From Alistipes provencensis (GTDB lineage: Bacteria > Bacteroidota > Bacteroidia > Bacteroidales > Rikenellaceae), in NCBI RefSeq assembly GCF_900083545.1, contig NZ_LT559262.1, positions 1,154,397 to 1,218,396 on the forward strand: a DNA stretch of 64,000 bases, given 5' to 3'. Within the stretch, counting starts at the first letter, position 1; every line of letters begins with the position of its first letter. Under the pieces are notes generated by a model. That model saw nothing but the letters and a program-made list of their open reading frames with translations. It made no database searches and was not told the DNA's origin. A program made the translations under genes and the position numbers. Shown piece by piece: positions 1 through 7,125 of this stretch.

Positions 1-1208
1 TCCGACGTGAAGATCGCCGTCGAAGCGTATTTCACGGCAATCTGCGCCATCTCGGGACGCTTGGTCCGGTCGCGGTCGCCGCCGCAGCCGCACACCACGA
101 TCAACTGCTGTTCGGGGGTGCGTATCTCCTCGATGGTCTGGATCACGTTCTCCAGTGCATCGGGCGTGTGGGCATAGTCGACGATGGCCGTCGTGCCGTT
201 CGCCGCGCGGACCTTCTCGAAACGGCCGCTCACGGCGTGCAGCACGCTCAGCACGCGCAGCACCTCGCCCCGGTCAAGCCCCAGCAGCGCCGCCGCGCCG
301 TAGACCGCCAGCAGGTTGTAGGCGTTGAACCGTCCCAGCAGGCCCACCCACAACTCCTGCCCGTCGATGCGCAGCAACATGCCGTCGAGGTGCATCTCGA
401 CGATCTTGCAGCGGAAATCGGCCATCGCACGCAGCGAGTAGGTGCTCACCGCAGCCGCCGTATTCTGCACCATCACGCGGCCGTTGCGGTCGTCGGCGTT
501 CGTCAGCGCGAAAGCCCCTTTGGGCAGGCGGTCGAAGAAGAGTTTCTTGGCCCGGATGTATTCGGCGAAGGTCTTGTGGTAGTCGAGGTGGTCGTGGGTG
601 ATGTTGGAGAAGATGCCGCCCGCAAAGTCGAGACCCCGCGTGCGTTCCTGCACGATGGCGTGCGACGAACACTCCATGAAGCAGAATTCGCACCCCGCGT
701 CGGCCATCTCGCGCATCATAGCGTTCAGGCGGATCGGATCGGGGGTCGTGTGGGTAGACTCGACCTCGCGGCCGTCGATCTTGTAGACCACCGTCGAGAT
801 CAGCCCGGCCTTATAGCCCATGGCCCGCACGAGGTCGTACAACAGCGTCACGGTCGTGGTCTTGCCGTTGGTCCCGGTGATGCCCACCAGTTTCAGTTCG
901 CGGCTCGGAAAGCCGTAGAAGGCCGCGGCCATGTCGGCCATCGCCCCCGCCGAATCTTCGACCACGACATACGCGACACCTGCGGCCGCCTCCTCGGGCA
1001 TCCGTTCGCAGACCACCGCGGCGGCTCCTTTCGCAACCGCCATCGGAATATAGTCGTGGCCGTCGCTCTGCGTGCCCGGAACGGCGAAGAAGCAGTCGCC
1101 CGGCTTCACCGCCCGCGAATCGTAGACCAGTCCGGCGACGGCAATGTCCGCATCACCGCGCACCTCCCGAACGGGTGTGTTTTTCAGAATATCGGTTAAT
1201 TTTCTCAT
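1..1208 (-). CDS. murE: UDP-N-acetylmuramyl-tripeptide synthetase MurE, 3' end cut by window
   Basis: Cytoplasmic ATP-dependent ligase that adds the third stem-peptide residue (normally meso-diaminopimelate in Bacteroidota) to UDP-MurNAc-L-Ala-D-Glu. The reverse-strand reading starts MRKLTDILKNTP and runs open to base 1, about 402 codons of a usual 480-500. It shows the Mur ATP-binding motif GITGTNGKTTT, the UDP-binding N-domain before it (VAGLVYDSRAVKPGDCFF) and the central-domain HDHLDYH motif. The last visible part, VDYAHTPDAL, belongs to the C-terminal ligase domain. The ATG lies one base after the stop of the upstream PBP gene, so translation is probably coupled. The identity is secure; only the 3' end is missing. 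Confidence 0.95.
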   Translation of the reverse strand, partial: MRKLTDILKNTPVREVRGDADIAVAGLVYDSRAVKPGDCFFAVPGTQSDGHDYIPMAVAKGAAAVVCERMPEEAAAGVAYVVVEDSAGAMADMAAAFYGFPSRELKLVGITGTNGKTTTVTLLYDLVRAMGYKAGLISTVVYKIDGREVESTHTTPDPIRLNAMMREMADAGCEFCFMECSSHAIVQERTRGLDFAGGIFSNITHDHLDYHKTFAEYIRAKKLFFDRLPKGAFALTNADDRNGRVMVQNTAAAVSTYSLRAMADFRCKIVEMHLDGMLLRIDGQELWVGLLGRFNAYNLLAVYGAAALLGLDRGEVLRVLSVLHAVSGRFEKVRAANGTTAIVDYAHTPDALENVIQTIEEIRTPEQQLIVVCGCGGDRDRTKRPEMAQIAVKYASTAIFTS

Positions 1209-1209
1209 C

Positions 1210-3471
1210 TTATTTCAACGTTATGGTTACCGCCGTTCCCGGTGTGATGCGGGTTCCGGCGGAGATCGTTTGCTGGGTTACGGCTCCCTGTCCCGTGAAA
1301 CGGACCTTCAGGCCGCGGCTTTCGAGGATGAACAGGGCGTCCTTGAGCCCCATGCCGCGCACGTCGGGCATCACGCCCCGGTCGTCGGGCAGGCTCGTGA
1401 TCGAAACGTTCGCGAGGCTGTCCACCGAAGCGCGTCCCCATCCCGTGCGGCTGTCGAACGAGGTGCGGCGCGAGAGACGGTCGGCCACGCGGCGGATCTG
1501 GGCGATATCGCCGCCCTTCATCCGCTCGGGATAACGGCGCGGACCGTCGTCGTCGATCCGGGCGTACCAGTCGTGGCCGCGGTTGTAAATGTAGTCGACC
1601 ATGCGCTTCACGACGGGACCCGCCAGCGGACCTCCGTAGTAGGCTTTTCCGGCCTGCGCACGGGTCTCGATGGTCGTCAGCACCGTGTAACGGGGCTCGT
1701 CGGCCGGGAAATAGGCGACCATCGAACCCAAGTAGTAACGCCCCTCGCGGCTGCGGGCGTCGGTGATCTGCGCCGTGCCGGTCTTGGCCGCCACCCGCAC
1801 ACGCGTCGTGTCGCGGAAGAAAGCGCTGGCCGTACCCTCCGTGCAGACCGCCTGCAAACAGGCATGCACCTCGCGCAAAGCCGACCGCGAGGCGATCGAC
1901 GAGGCGATCGTCCGGCTTTCGAACTCCTCCTCGACCCGTTCGCCGCGGCGCAGTTCGCGCACCAGCACCGGGGAGATCATCTTGCCGCCGTTGGCGATGG
2001 CGTTGTAGAACGTAATCATCTGGATCGGGGCCATCCGCACACGGTAACCGTAGGCCATCTTGACCAGCATGACGCCCGGGTCGGGAACTTTCCAGTCCGT
2101 AGTGATCGAGGGTTTCCGCTCGCCGAGGCGTTCCAGCCCGACGGTCTCGCCCAGATGCAGTTCCTTGTGGAGGAAATCGCTGTATTCCTGTTTCTTACCC
2201 GTAATTCCGTAACGGTCCCAGATCGCCTTGGCAAAGTAGACGTTCGACGACGAAGCCACGGCGCGCCGGAAGTCGATCTCGTGGTCGCCGCGGTGCGAAT
2301 CGCGGATGTTCTTGGCCGGACCCACCGTCACCGGGTCGCCGTTATGGGTGTCGTAGACCGTCGAAGGCCGCATCCCGGCATCGTCCAACAGCGTGAGCAT
2401 CGTCGCCAGTTTGAAGGTCGAACCCGGCTCCATGCTGCGTCCCAAGGCGTAATTCTCGCGTTCGGCAAAGGTCCCGTCGGCATTGCGTCCGAGGTTCACC
2501 ATCGCCAGCACCTCGCCCGTGCGGACCTCCATCACGATCGTCGTGCCCCACAGGGCGTTCTGCCGCTCCAACTGCCGCCGCAGGGCCTTGTCGGCCACAT
2601 CCTGCAGGTCGAGGTCGAGCGTCGTCACCACGTCGCAGCCGTCCACCGGATCCACATGGTCGCCGCCGGCCACACGACCGTAAAATCCGCGAGCGATACG
2701 CTGGCGCACGGCCTTGCCGTCGCGTCCGGCCAGCTCCTCGCGGTAAGCCTCCTCGATGCCATAGTTACCCTTGTCGCCCGTCAGTCCGATCGTCCGGCGG
2801 GCCAGTTCGCCCTGCGGGTAAATACGTTCGTCGCGCTCGATGAGCCGGTAGACCATACCCATGTTCCAGTTCAGCAGCGGGTAGCGCCGGAGGGTCTCCC
2901 ACTCGGCGAAATCCACCTCCCGGGGGAAGATGTTCACGGGCGTATGGTCGCGGATCGTGTCGTAGATGCGGCGTTTGACCCACTCCTCGCCGCGCATGCG
3001 GTCCATCATGCGCGAGAACCACCCCTCGGAACGCAGATAGGAGGTGTCGCGGGCGTTCACCAGCCGGTAGCGGCGGGCGTGCTCGTCGCGGAAACGTTTG
3101 GCGTAGGCCGAAGCGGGTTTGTCCTTGAAAAAGGCGGCCAGCAGTTTGGCCAGCGAGTCGGCCTGCTCGTGGAAGGTCCTGAGCGAATCGAGTCCGGGCG
3201 ATGCGAAATCGAACGCGGCCTGATAGCGGAAGATCGACGTAGCCAGCGGCTCTCCGTCGCGCGAAAGGATGCTGCCCCGCTGGGCCGGGATCACCTCCTC
3301 GGTGAAGATGCGGCCGGCGAGGCGGTCGGCGTTGTAGGCCACCTCCGCGCTGAACAGCTGCACCCAGACGAGCCGTGCGAGCACAATGCCTCCGGCGAGG
3401 ATGAAAAGCACGTACAGAAGCCTCACCCGCAGCAGGATATCGCTTTTTACCTTCGACCGTTCCTGTTTCAT
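1210..3471 (-). CDS. ftsI: Penicillin-binding protein (FtsI/PBP3-like transpeptidase) with C-terminal PASTA domain
   Basis: Inner-membrane D,D-transpeptidase that crosslinks septal peptidoglycan. The 753-residue product has a short cytoplasmic tail, one membrane helix (about 16-38) and a PBP dimerisation domain (about 60-270). The transpeptidase domain carries the three active-site motifs: STFK (Ser351, Lys354), SSN (408-410) and KTG (563-565). The last 50 residues (about 700-753) form a PASTA domain with the typical MPDVRGM start. PASTA-ended FtsI is usual in Bacteroidota. The gene sits between the ftsL-like gene (6 nt away) and murE (1 nt away), the standard dcw order. Several long readings on the opposite strand across it are GC-driven shadows. 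Confidence 0.95.
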   Translation of the reverse strand: MKQERSKVKSDILLRVRLLYVLFILAGGIVLARLVWVQLFSAEVAYNADRLAGRIFTEEVIPAQRGSILSRDGEPLATSIFRYQAAFDFASPGLDSLRTFHEQADSLAKLLAAFFKDKPASAYAKRFRDEHARRYRLVNARDTSYLRSEGWFSRMMDRMRGEEWVKRRIYDTIRDHTPVNIFPREVDFAEWETLRRYPLLNWNMGMVYRLIERDERIYPQGELARRTIGLTGDKGNYGIEEAYREELAGRDGKAVRQRIARGFYGRVAGGDHVDPVDGCDVVTTLDLDLQDVADKALRRQLERQNALWGTTIVMEVRTGEVLAMVNLGRNADGTFAERENYALGRSMEPGSTFKLATMLTLLDDAGMRPSTVYDTHNGDPVTVGPAKNIRDSHRGDHEIDFRRAVASSSNVYFAKAIWDRYGITGKKQEYSDFLHKELHLGETVGLERLGERKPSITTDWKVPDPGVMLVKMAYGYRVRMAPIQMITFYNAIANGGKMISPVLVRELRRGERVEEEFESRTIASSIASRSALREVHACLQAVCTEGTASAFFRDTTRVRVAAKTGTAQITDARSREGRYYLGSMVAYFPADEPRYTVLTTIETRAQAGKAYYGGPLAGPVVKRMVDYIYNRGHDWYARIDDDGPRRYPERMKGGDIAQIRRVADRLSRRTSFDSRTGWGRASVDSLANVSITSLPDDRGVMPDVRGMGLKDALFILESRGLKVRFTGQGAVTQQTISAGTRITPGTAVTITLK

Positions 3472-3477
3472 CGCCGC

Positions 3478-3993
3478 CTAATCGTCAATGATTTCACCCG
3501 GAGCGAGCGGGTCGTAGAGTTCGATGCCCCGCGCCTCCAGCTGCCGGACGATGGCCGAATGGGTCGTGCGCTGGTAACGCTGCTCCTGCAGGCGGATCGA
3601 GCGTTCGCGGAGTTTCTGCACGTCGCGTTCGAGGCGCGTGTAGCGCATGTCGAGATGCAGCGACCAGAACATCACCATGATACTCAGGAAGAACATGCCC
3701 GCAATGGTCAGCATGTAGGGGTAATATTTCGAGACGCCCTCGCGCACGAGGATCGAGCCCGAGAACAACTGCCAGAAGGTGCTCGCCCTGCGGCGGCTCT
3801 CCCTGCGTTCGCGTTCCTCGGCTTCGGCGCGCTCTTCGGCCTCCCGCTCCTCGTCGGCACGGATGTCCTCCTCCGCCTCGCCGCGCTCCATGCGCAGCAC
3901 TTCGCGGCGCACACGGCGCGCGAACTCCTCCTCCTGCTCGCGGCGGGCCTGCTCCTCGGGGGTTACGGGGTCGAATTCGTGGTCGCAGTACAT
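3478..3993 (-). CDS. FtsL-like cell-division membrane protein
   Basis: The 171-residue protein has a highly charged, Glu/Arg-rich cytoplasmic N-terminus (about 12-68), one membrane helix (about 90-112, YPYMLTIAGMFFLSIMVMFW) and a short periplasmic coiled coil (about 113-150) rich in Leu, Arg and Glu. Size, topology and position between rsmH and the PBP gene match the Bacteroidota FtsL-like family, which acts as a divisome scaffold with FtsB/FtsQ and FtsI. FtsL proteins share little sequence, so the call rests on topology and neighbours. It starts 4 nt after the rsmH stop. The long acidic cytoplasmic extension is longer than in enterobacterial FtsL. Confidence 0.8.
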   Translation of the reverse strand: MYCDHEFDPVTPEEQARREQEEEFARRVRREVLRMERGEAEEDIRADEEREAEERAEAEERERRESRRRASTFWQLFSGSILVREGVSKYYPYMLTIAGMFFLSIMVMFWSLHLDMRYTRLERDVQKLRERSIRLQEQRYQRTTHSAIVRQLEARGIELYDPLAPGEIIDD

Positions 3994-3997
3994 CGTA

Positions 3998-4900
3998 TCA
4001 GCGTTTTACGGCCGCCCGGAGCTTCGCCGAGCGGGAACGGGGATTGCGGTCGAGTTCTTCGGCCGAAGGGGTCACGGCCTTGCGTGTCAGGGCGTCGAAC
4101 GGCACCTGCGGACGGCCGAAGAAGTCCTTTTCGACCGTCCCCGAGAAATTGCCGCTGCGCATGAAATTCTTCACCAGCCGGTCTTCGAGCGAGTGGTAGG
4201 AGATCACCACCAGCCGCCCGCCGGGTTTCAGCACTTTGAGACTCTGTTCCAGGGCCATTTTCAGCGCCTCCATCTCGCCGTTGACCTCGATGCGGAGCGC
4301 CTGGAAAAGTTTTGTCAGGAATTTGGATTCGTCCTTCCGGGGGGTGCAGGGCTTCACCGCCCCGACCAGCTGCGCCGTGGTGGTCACGGGCTCCGCGGCC
4401 CGGGCCTTCACCAGGCAGTTGGCGACCTTCCACGGGGTTTCGATCTCGCCCCAGTCGCCCAGAATGCGGGTCAGCTCCTCCGCGGTATAGTTGTTCACGA
4501 CATCCGCCGCCGTCAGCCGTCCCCGCTGGTTCATGCGCATGTCGAGCGGTGCCTCCCCGCGGAACGAAAAGCCCCGCTCGACGGCGTCGAAATGGTGCGA
4601 CGAGACGCCGAGGTCGGCCAGAATGCCGTCCACCTCCGTGACGCCCCGCAGCCGCAGCGCGCCCCGCAGGAAGCGGAAATTGCTCTCCACATAGTGGAAC
4701 CGCGCATCGTCGGGACAGTTCTCCAACGTATCGCGGTCCTGATCGAAGCCGTAGAGACGCCCCTCGGGCCCCAATGCGGCGAGGATGCGGCGCGAATGGC
4801 CGCCCCCGCCGAAAGTGAGGTCGGCGTAGGTGCCCGCCGAATCGATACCGAGCAGTGCCACAGACTCTTCCAGCAGTACGGGAGTATGGTATTGCGACAT
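3998..4900 (-). CDS. rsmH: 16S rRNA (cytosine-1402-N4)-methyltransferase RsmH
   Basis: S-adenosylmethionine-dependent enzyme that N4-methylates C1402 in the 16S rRNA decoding centre; formerly MraW. The 300-residue reading begins MSQYHTPVLLEE, the family's conserved N-terminus. It has the SAM-binding TFGGGGHSR motif, the LADLGVSS motif and the C-terminal VISYHSLEDRLVKNF block. A TTG at 4915 would add five residues, but the ATG at 4900 matches the family start. Only a weak -7-like element (TAACTTTA, 4931-4938) is visible upstream. It is first in the visible dcw operon, and no mraZ lies upstream. The integrative element begins about 130 bp from its start codon. Confidence 0.95.
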   Translation of the reverse strand: MSQYHTPVLLEESVALLGIDSAGTYADLTFGGGGHSRRILAALGPEGRLYGFDQDRDTLENCPDDARFHYVESNFRFLRGALRLRGVTEVDGILADLGVSSHHFDAVERGFSFRGEAPLDMRMNQRGRLTAADVVNNYTAEELTRILGDWGEIETPWKVANCLVKARAAEPVTTTAQLVGAVKPCTPRKDESKFLTKLFQALRIEVNGEMEALKMALEQSLKVLKPGGRLVVISYHSLEDRLVKNFMRSGNFSGTVEKDFFGRPQVPFDALTRKAVTPSAEELDRNPRSRSAKLRAAVKR

Positions 4901-5031
4901 AATGATTGTTTGCAAAGGTCTATTTGGGTGTAAAGTTAGGGATTTTTCAAAAAAGAATACCTATATTTGTAAATATAATCGAGGCCAATTTAGCACCTCA
5001 CTATAAAGCGTTTAAAGCAACGCAAAAACTA

Positions 5032-5055
5032 CTAGGGTTACAATTAGGGTTAAAA
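5032..5055 (+). repeat. Left attachment-site-like direct repeat
   Basis: The 24-nt sequence starts CTAGGGTTACAAT and ends GGGTTAAAA. It matches the copy at 14383-14406 at 22 of 24 positions; the two mismatches are adjacent, in the middle. Its place opposite the integrase end and the change in base composition here support an att core. Confidence 0.7.
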
Positions 5056-5614
5056 CGGAGTTGCATCACCAATTCCAAACCATTAAAACTCACTCCAATA
5101 CAGCCTCTCTAATCTAATCGGAATTTATAACTCCGCCGCGTGATAATGCACTATTAGAGCCGCTCCCGCCCAAGACGGCTACATGATCTTCAATAGCGGC
5201 CCACTGAGAGGAACTGGTAATCGAGCTGTAATTAAATGCCCCGGCCATCGCTATTCGTCATTTCCTATCATCGGGGGGGGGCACCTCAACGAGAGAATCT
5301 CGATAAGGCCAAAAAGAAGCAATCTCCAAGCGCTTCTTCCTCCGGACGGGAGCGTAGCTCGTTACCGGAGACAGATCGCTAAAATCGACGTTAAACGAGA
5401 TTTTCGCAAACGAGAGAGATTACCAATCGGAGATAGGGTTTTTAGATGACAGGAGGCTAATAGGACGATCATCAGAAATTCCAAGGGTCATCGAATCCAT
5501 TATTCTCCTTAGGATAGTGTCCCTATATCTCCCACTACCCCCTTTCGCTATAAATAGCGAAGGGAACCCTCGCCTATTCCAGCGGGGGATTTCCCCTCGG
5601 TTTTTAACTTATAT
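5056..5614. other. Non-coding left end of the element, candidate replication origin region
   Basis: No convincing gene is seen in about 560 bp. An 88-codon plus-strand reading at 5183-5449 has no recognisable features and crosses a run of nine G (5273-5281), so it is left out. The strongest structure is the hairpin at 5540-5564. A second short one, GGGGGATTTCCCC, follows the replication gene's stop at about 5585-5597. Neither has a T-run on the minus-strand side, so they do not look like terminators for that gene. A double-strand origin beside a rolling-circle initiator would fit, but is not shown. Confidence 0.4.
5540..5564. repeat. Hairpin next to the replication gene
   Basis: Inverted repeat CGCTAT-AA-ATAGCG, extended by CCCTT and AAGGG with one bulged T. 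It lies about 50 bp downstream of the gene-II-like replication gene. It lacks a following T-tract for minus-strand transcription, so an origin hairpin is at least as likely as a terminator. Confidence 0.45.
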
Positions 5615-6601
5615 TTAATCATCTCGCTGCCGGGCGTTCTTTTGGATCAAAGCAACCAATCGCCACTTAACCGCTTCGATAAGTTCGAACTGATAGTCCG
5701 GCTTGGCGTATTCTCGTTCCCGTTTCTGGAGTTCCCGCAACCGCTTTCTGAAATCCCGCTGTGCCTCCTTCTTTAGTCTCTGGATGTGGCCGTCCAGTTC
5801 AGTAGGGGAAAGAGTCGACAAACCGAGAATCGTAAAGAAGTCGGTCAGTTCCTTCATGCTTCCCCGCTTTGGCCGGAACGACGGTCTACGTCCGATATTA
5901 TCAAAAAAGAACTTATGACAATTCCGCCAAAAATGATTCACGATGCTGTTATACTCGTCAATCAGGCCGCCGAGCGTTCCGACCTTTAATCGGGCGAGAA
6001 TACGCCGCCGTCCGCCTTTTAGCGTAAACTCAATACGAAGAATATTCTTACCCCGGTGCATCTCCGGGTCTTTGATTAAAATATTTCTATTTTTCTTATT
6101 AATCTCGGCTATTTTGTCGTAGCATTTGGCACTATAAAATTTCGTAACATATTTCCGACATGTAGGGCGTGAATCGTTCAGTTCGTAGCATCCCGACCTA
6201 AATCCGCGGATTCGATGTATCATTTCGGAGCAGATCATGTCAAGCGGGACATTTTGCCCTATTTCGACCATCGAGATTTCGAAAGTCCGCAGACTGTCGA
6301 ACGAAATCCCGAGCCGTGCGGCGACTTTCTGCCAAGCCTTTTTTAAATCCTTTTTCGTCAGATCGTCCAACGAAACGGCACCGTAGTACCATTTACGGAT
6401 ACTGCCGTAAATCTGCATCCAATCGTCATGATACCCAAATTCGATGGTCAGTTCATGGGCATTATCACCACTTTTTCCATTACTTAGTTTTAGTTTAGCA
6501 TTTTGCCGTTTCAGCCAAGTCGATTTTTCGACGAAGGTTCCATAAATTAAGTGTCGATATACATTTGCATCATAACACTTAAAGACAGCATTATCGACCA
6601 T
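5615..6601 (-). CDS. Putative replication initiation protein, filamentous-phage gene II/X-like
   Basis: This 328-residue protein resembles replication proteins related to inovirus gene II (Phage_CRI/Phage_X type), which nick DNA for rolling-circle replication. The hints are FYSAKCYDKIAEINKK (about 155-170, the family's K-x-YDK-x-x-E signature), NILRIEFTLKGG (about 186-197, the conserved LRiE strand) and a charged, helical C-terminus. I cannot assign the nicking tyrosine with certainty; Tyr156 and Tyr161 are the obvious candidates. Its ATG overlaps the end of the HTH gene by 11 nt, so the two are probably co-translated. No coat or Zot-like morphogenesis gene accompanies it. A plasmid-type initiator is the main alternative. 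Confidence 0.55.
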   Translation of the reverse strand: MVDNAVFKCYDANVYRHLIYGTFVEKSTWLKRQNAKLKLSNGKSGDNAHELTIEFGYHDDWMQIYGSIRKWYYGAVSLDDLTKKDLKKAWQKVAARLGISFDSLRTFEISMVEIGQNVPLDMICSEMIHRIRGFRSGCYELNDSRPTCRKYVTKFYSAKCYDKIAEINKKNRNILIKDPEMHRGKNILRIEFTLKGGRRRILARLKVGTLGGLIDEYNSIVNHFWRNCHKFFFDNIGRRPSFRPKRGSMKELTDFFTILGLSTLSPTELDGHIQRLKKEAQRDFRKRLRELQKREREYAKPDYQFELIEAVKWRLVALIQKNARQRDD

Positions 6602-6884
6602 ATTTCCTTAATTTTAAGAGTTCGTCTTTGGGGTATCTCTTCGAACGTCCGAGCCGCACGGGCTTAATCCAGCCTTTGGCCTCCCAACGGCCAAGCGTCG
6701 AGCGGCTGATCTTCATCGAGGCCTCGACTTCTTTGGCGGTCAGCATCTCCGCTCCAAACAGCGATTTCGACAGGTACCCGAGAATCCACTCCTTGTTCTG
6801 GGCTATCCCCAATTTGATCAGCGTTTGAAGCATCTTCGGCGATACGGTGATTTCCCCGTCCATTCTTAATTTTAAATTTTTCAT
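6591..6884 (-). CDS. Helix-turn-helix DNA-binding protein (excisionase/MerR-like)
   Basis: 97 residues. The C-terminal half (about 46-92) is a winged helix-turn-helix of the excisionase/HTH_17 type: LTAKEVEASMKISRSTLGRW, then KGWIKPVRLGRSKRYPKDELLKL. The N-terminal 45 residues are unrecognised. Such proteins act as recombination directionality factors or as regulators of element replication genes. Here it precedes and overlaps the replication gene, like a replication control gene, and lies far from the integrase. A -7-like element (TAATTTTG, 6906-6913, minus strand) lies about 20 nt upstream. Confidence 0.7.
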   Translation of the reverse strand: MKNLKLRMDGEITVSPKMLQTLIKLGIAQNKEWILGYLSKSLFGAEMLTAKEVEASMKISRSTLGRWEAKGWIKPVRLGRSKRYPKDELLKLRKYGR

Positions 6885-6905
6885 AACTCTCTAAAATTAA
6901 TAGAT

Positions 6906-6913
6906 CAAAATTA
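6906..6913 (-). promoter_or_regulatory. Candidate promoter -7 element for the HTH-replication gene pair
   Basis: Minus-strand TAATTTTG matches the Bacteroidota TAnnTTTG -7 element and sits about 20 nt before the HTH start. No clear -33 TTTG is seen. The rest of the 6885-7073 gap shows nothing further. Confidence 0.4.
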
Positions 6914-7073
6914 GCAGACGATTTCTCGCCCTTTACCTCCCAATATATAATGGTGAACAATACGAAGGTCTATTCCCGGGTAATTATTTATATACCAATT
7001 AATTAAGCCCAAAACAGTCTCAAAACAGCCCCAAAATAGAACCAACAGACCATTTTTACCGACTTATAGAGCA

Positions 7074-7101
7074 CAAAAAGACCGCCCCAAAAGGGCGGTC
7101 T
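7074..7101 (-). terminator. Rho-independent terminator of the 566-residue gene
   Basis: A perfect 9-bp stem AGACCGCCC/GGGCGGTCT (7079-7087, 7093-7101) with a 5-nt loop, followed on the minus strand by TTTTT (7074-7078). Confidence 0.9.
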
Positions 7102-7125
7102 ACGAGGATCGGAAGCGTCCGCGTT

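Noticed and set aside
168..4933. Very long plus-strand open readings opposite murE, the PBP gene, ftsL and rsmH
   Set aside because: They are His/Arg/Val-rich shadows caused by high GC on the strand opposite well-identified genes; no domain or start signal.
5034..5051. TTAGGG-like repeats at the left end, resembling telomere repeats
   Set aside because: Only two units, and they belong to the att-like repeat that recurs at the right end.
5273..5281. Nine-G tract as a phase-variable switch
   Set aside because: It lies in sequence without a supported gene or promoter, so there is nothing to switch.
5183..5449. 88-codon plus-strand reading in the left end of the element
   Set aside because: No family, no ribosome-binding site and a nine-G run inside it; opposite strand to every gene of the element.
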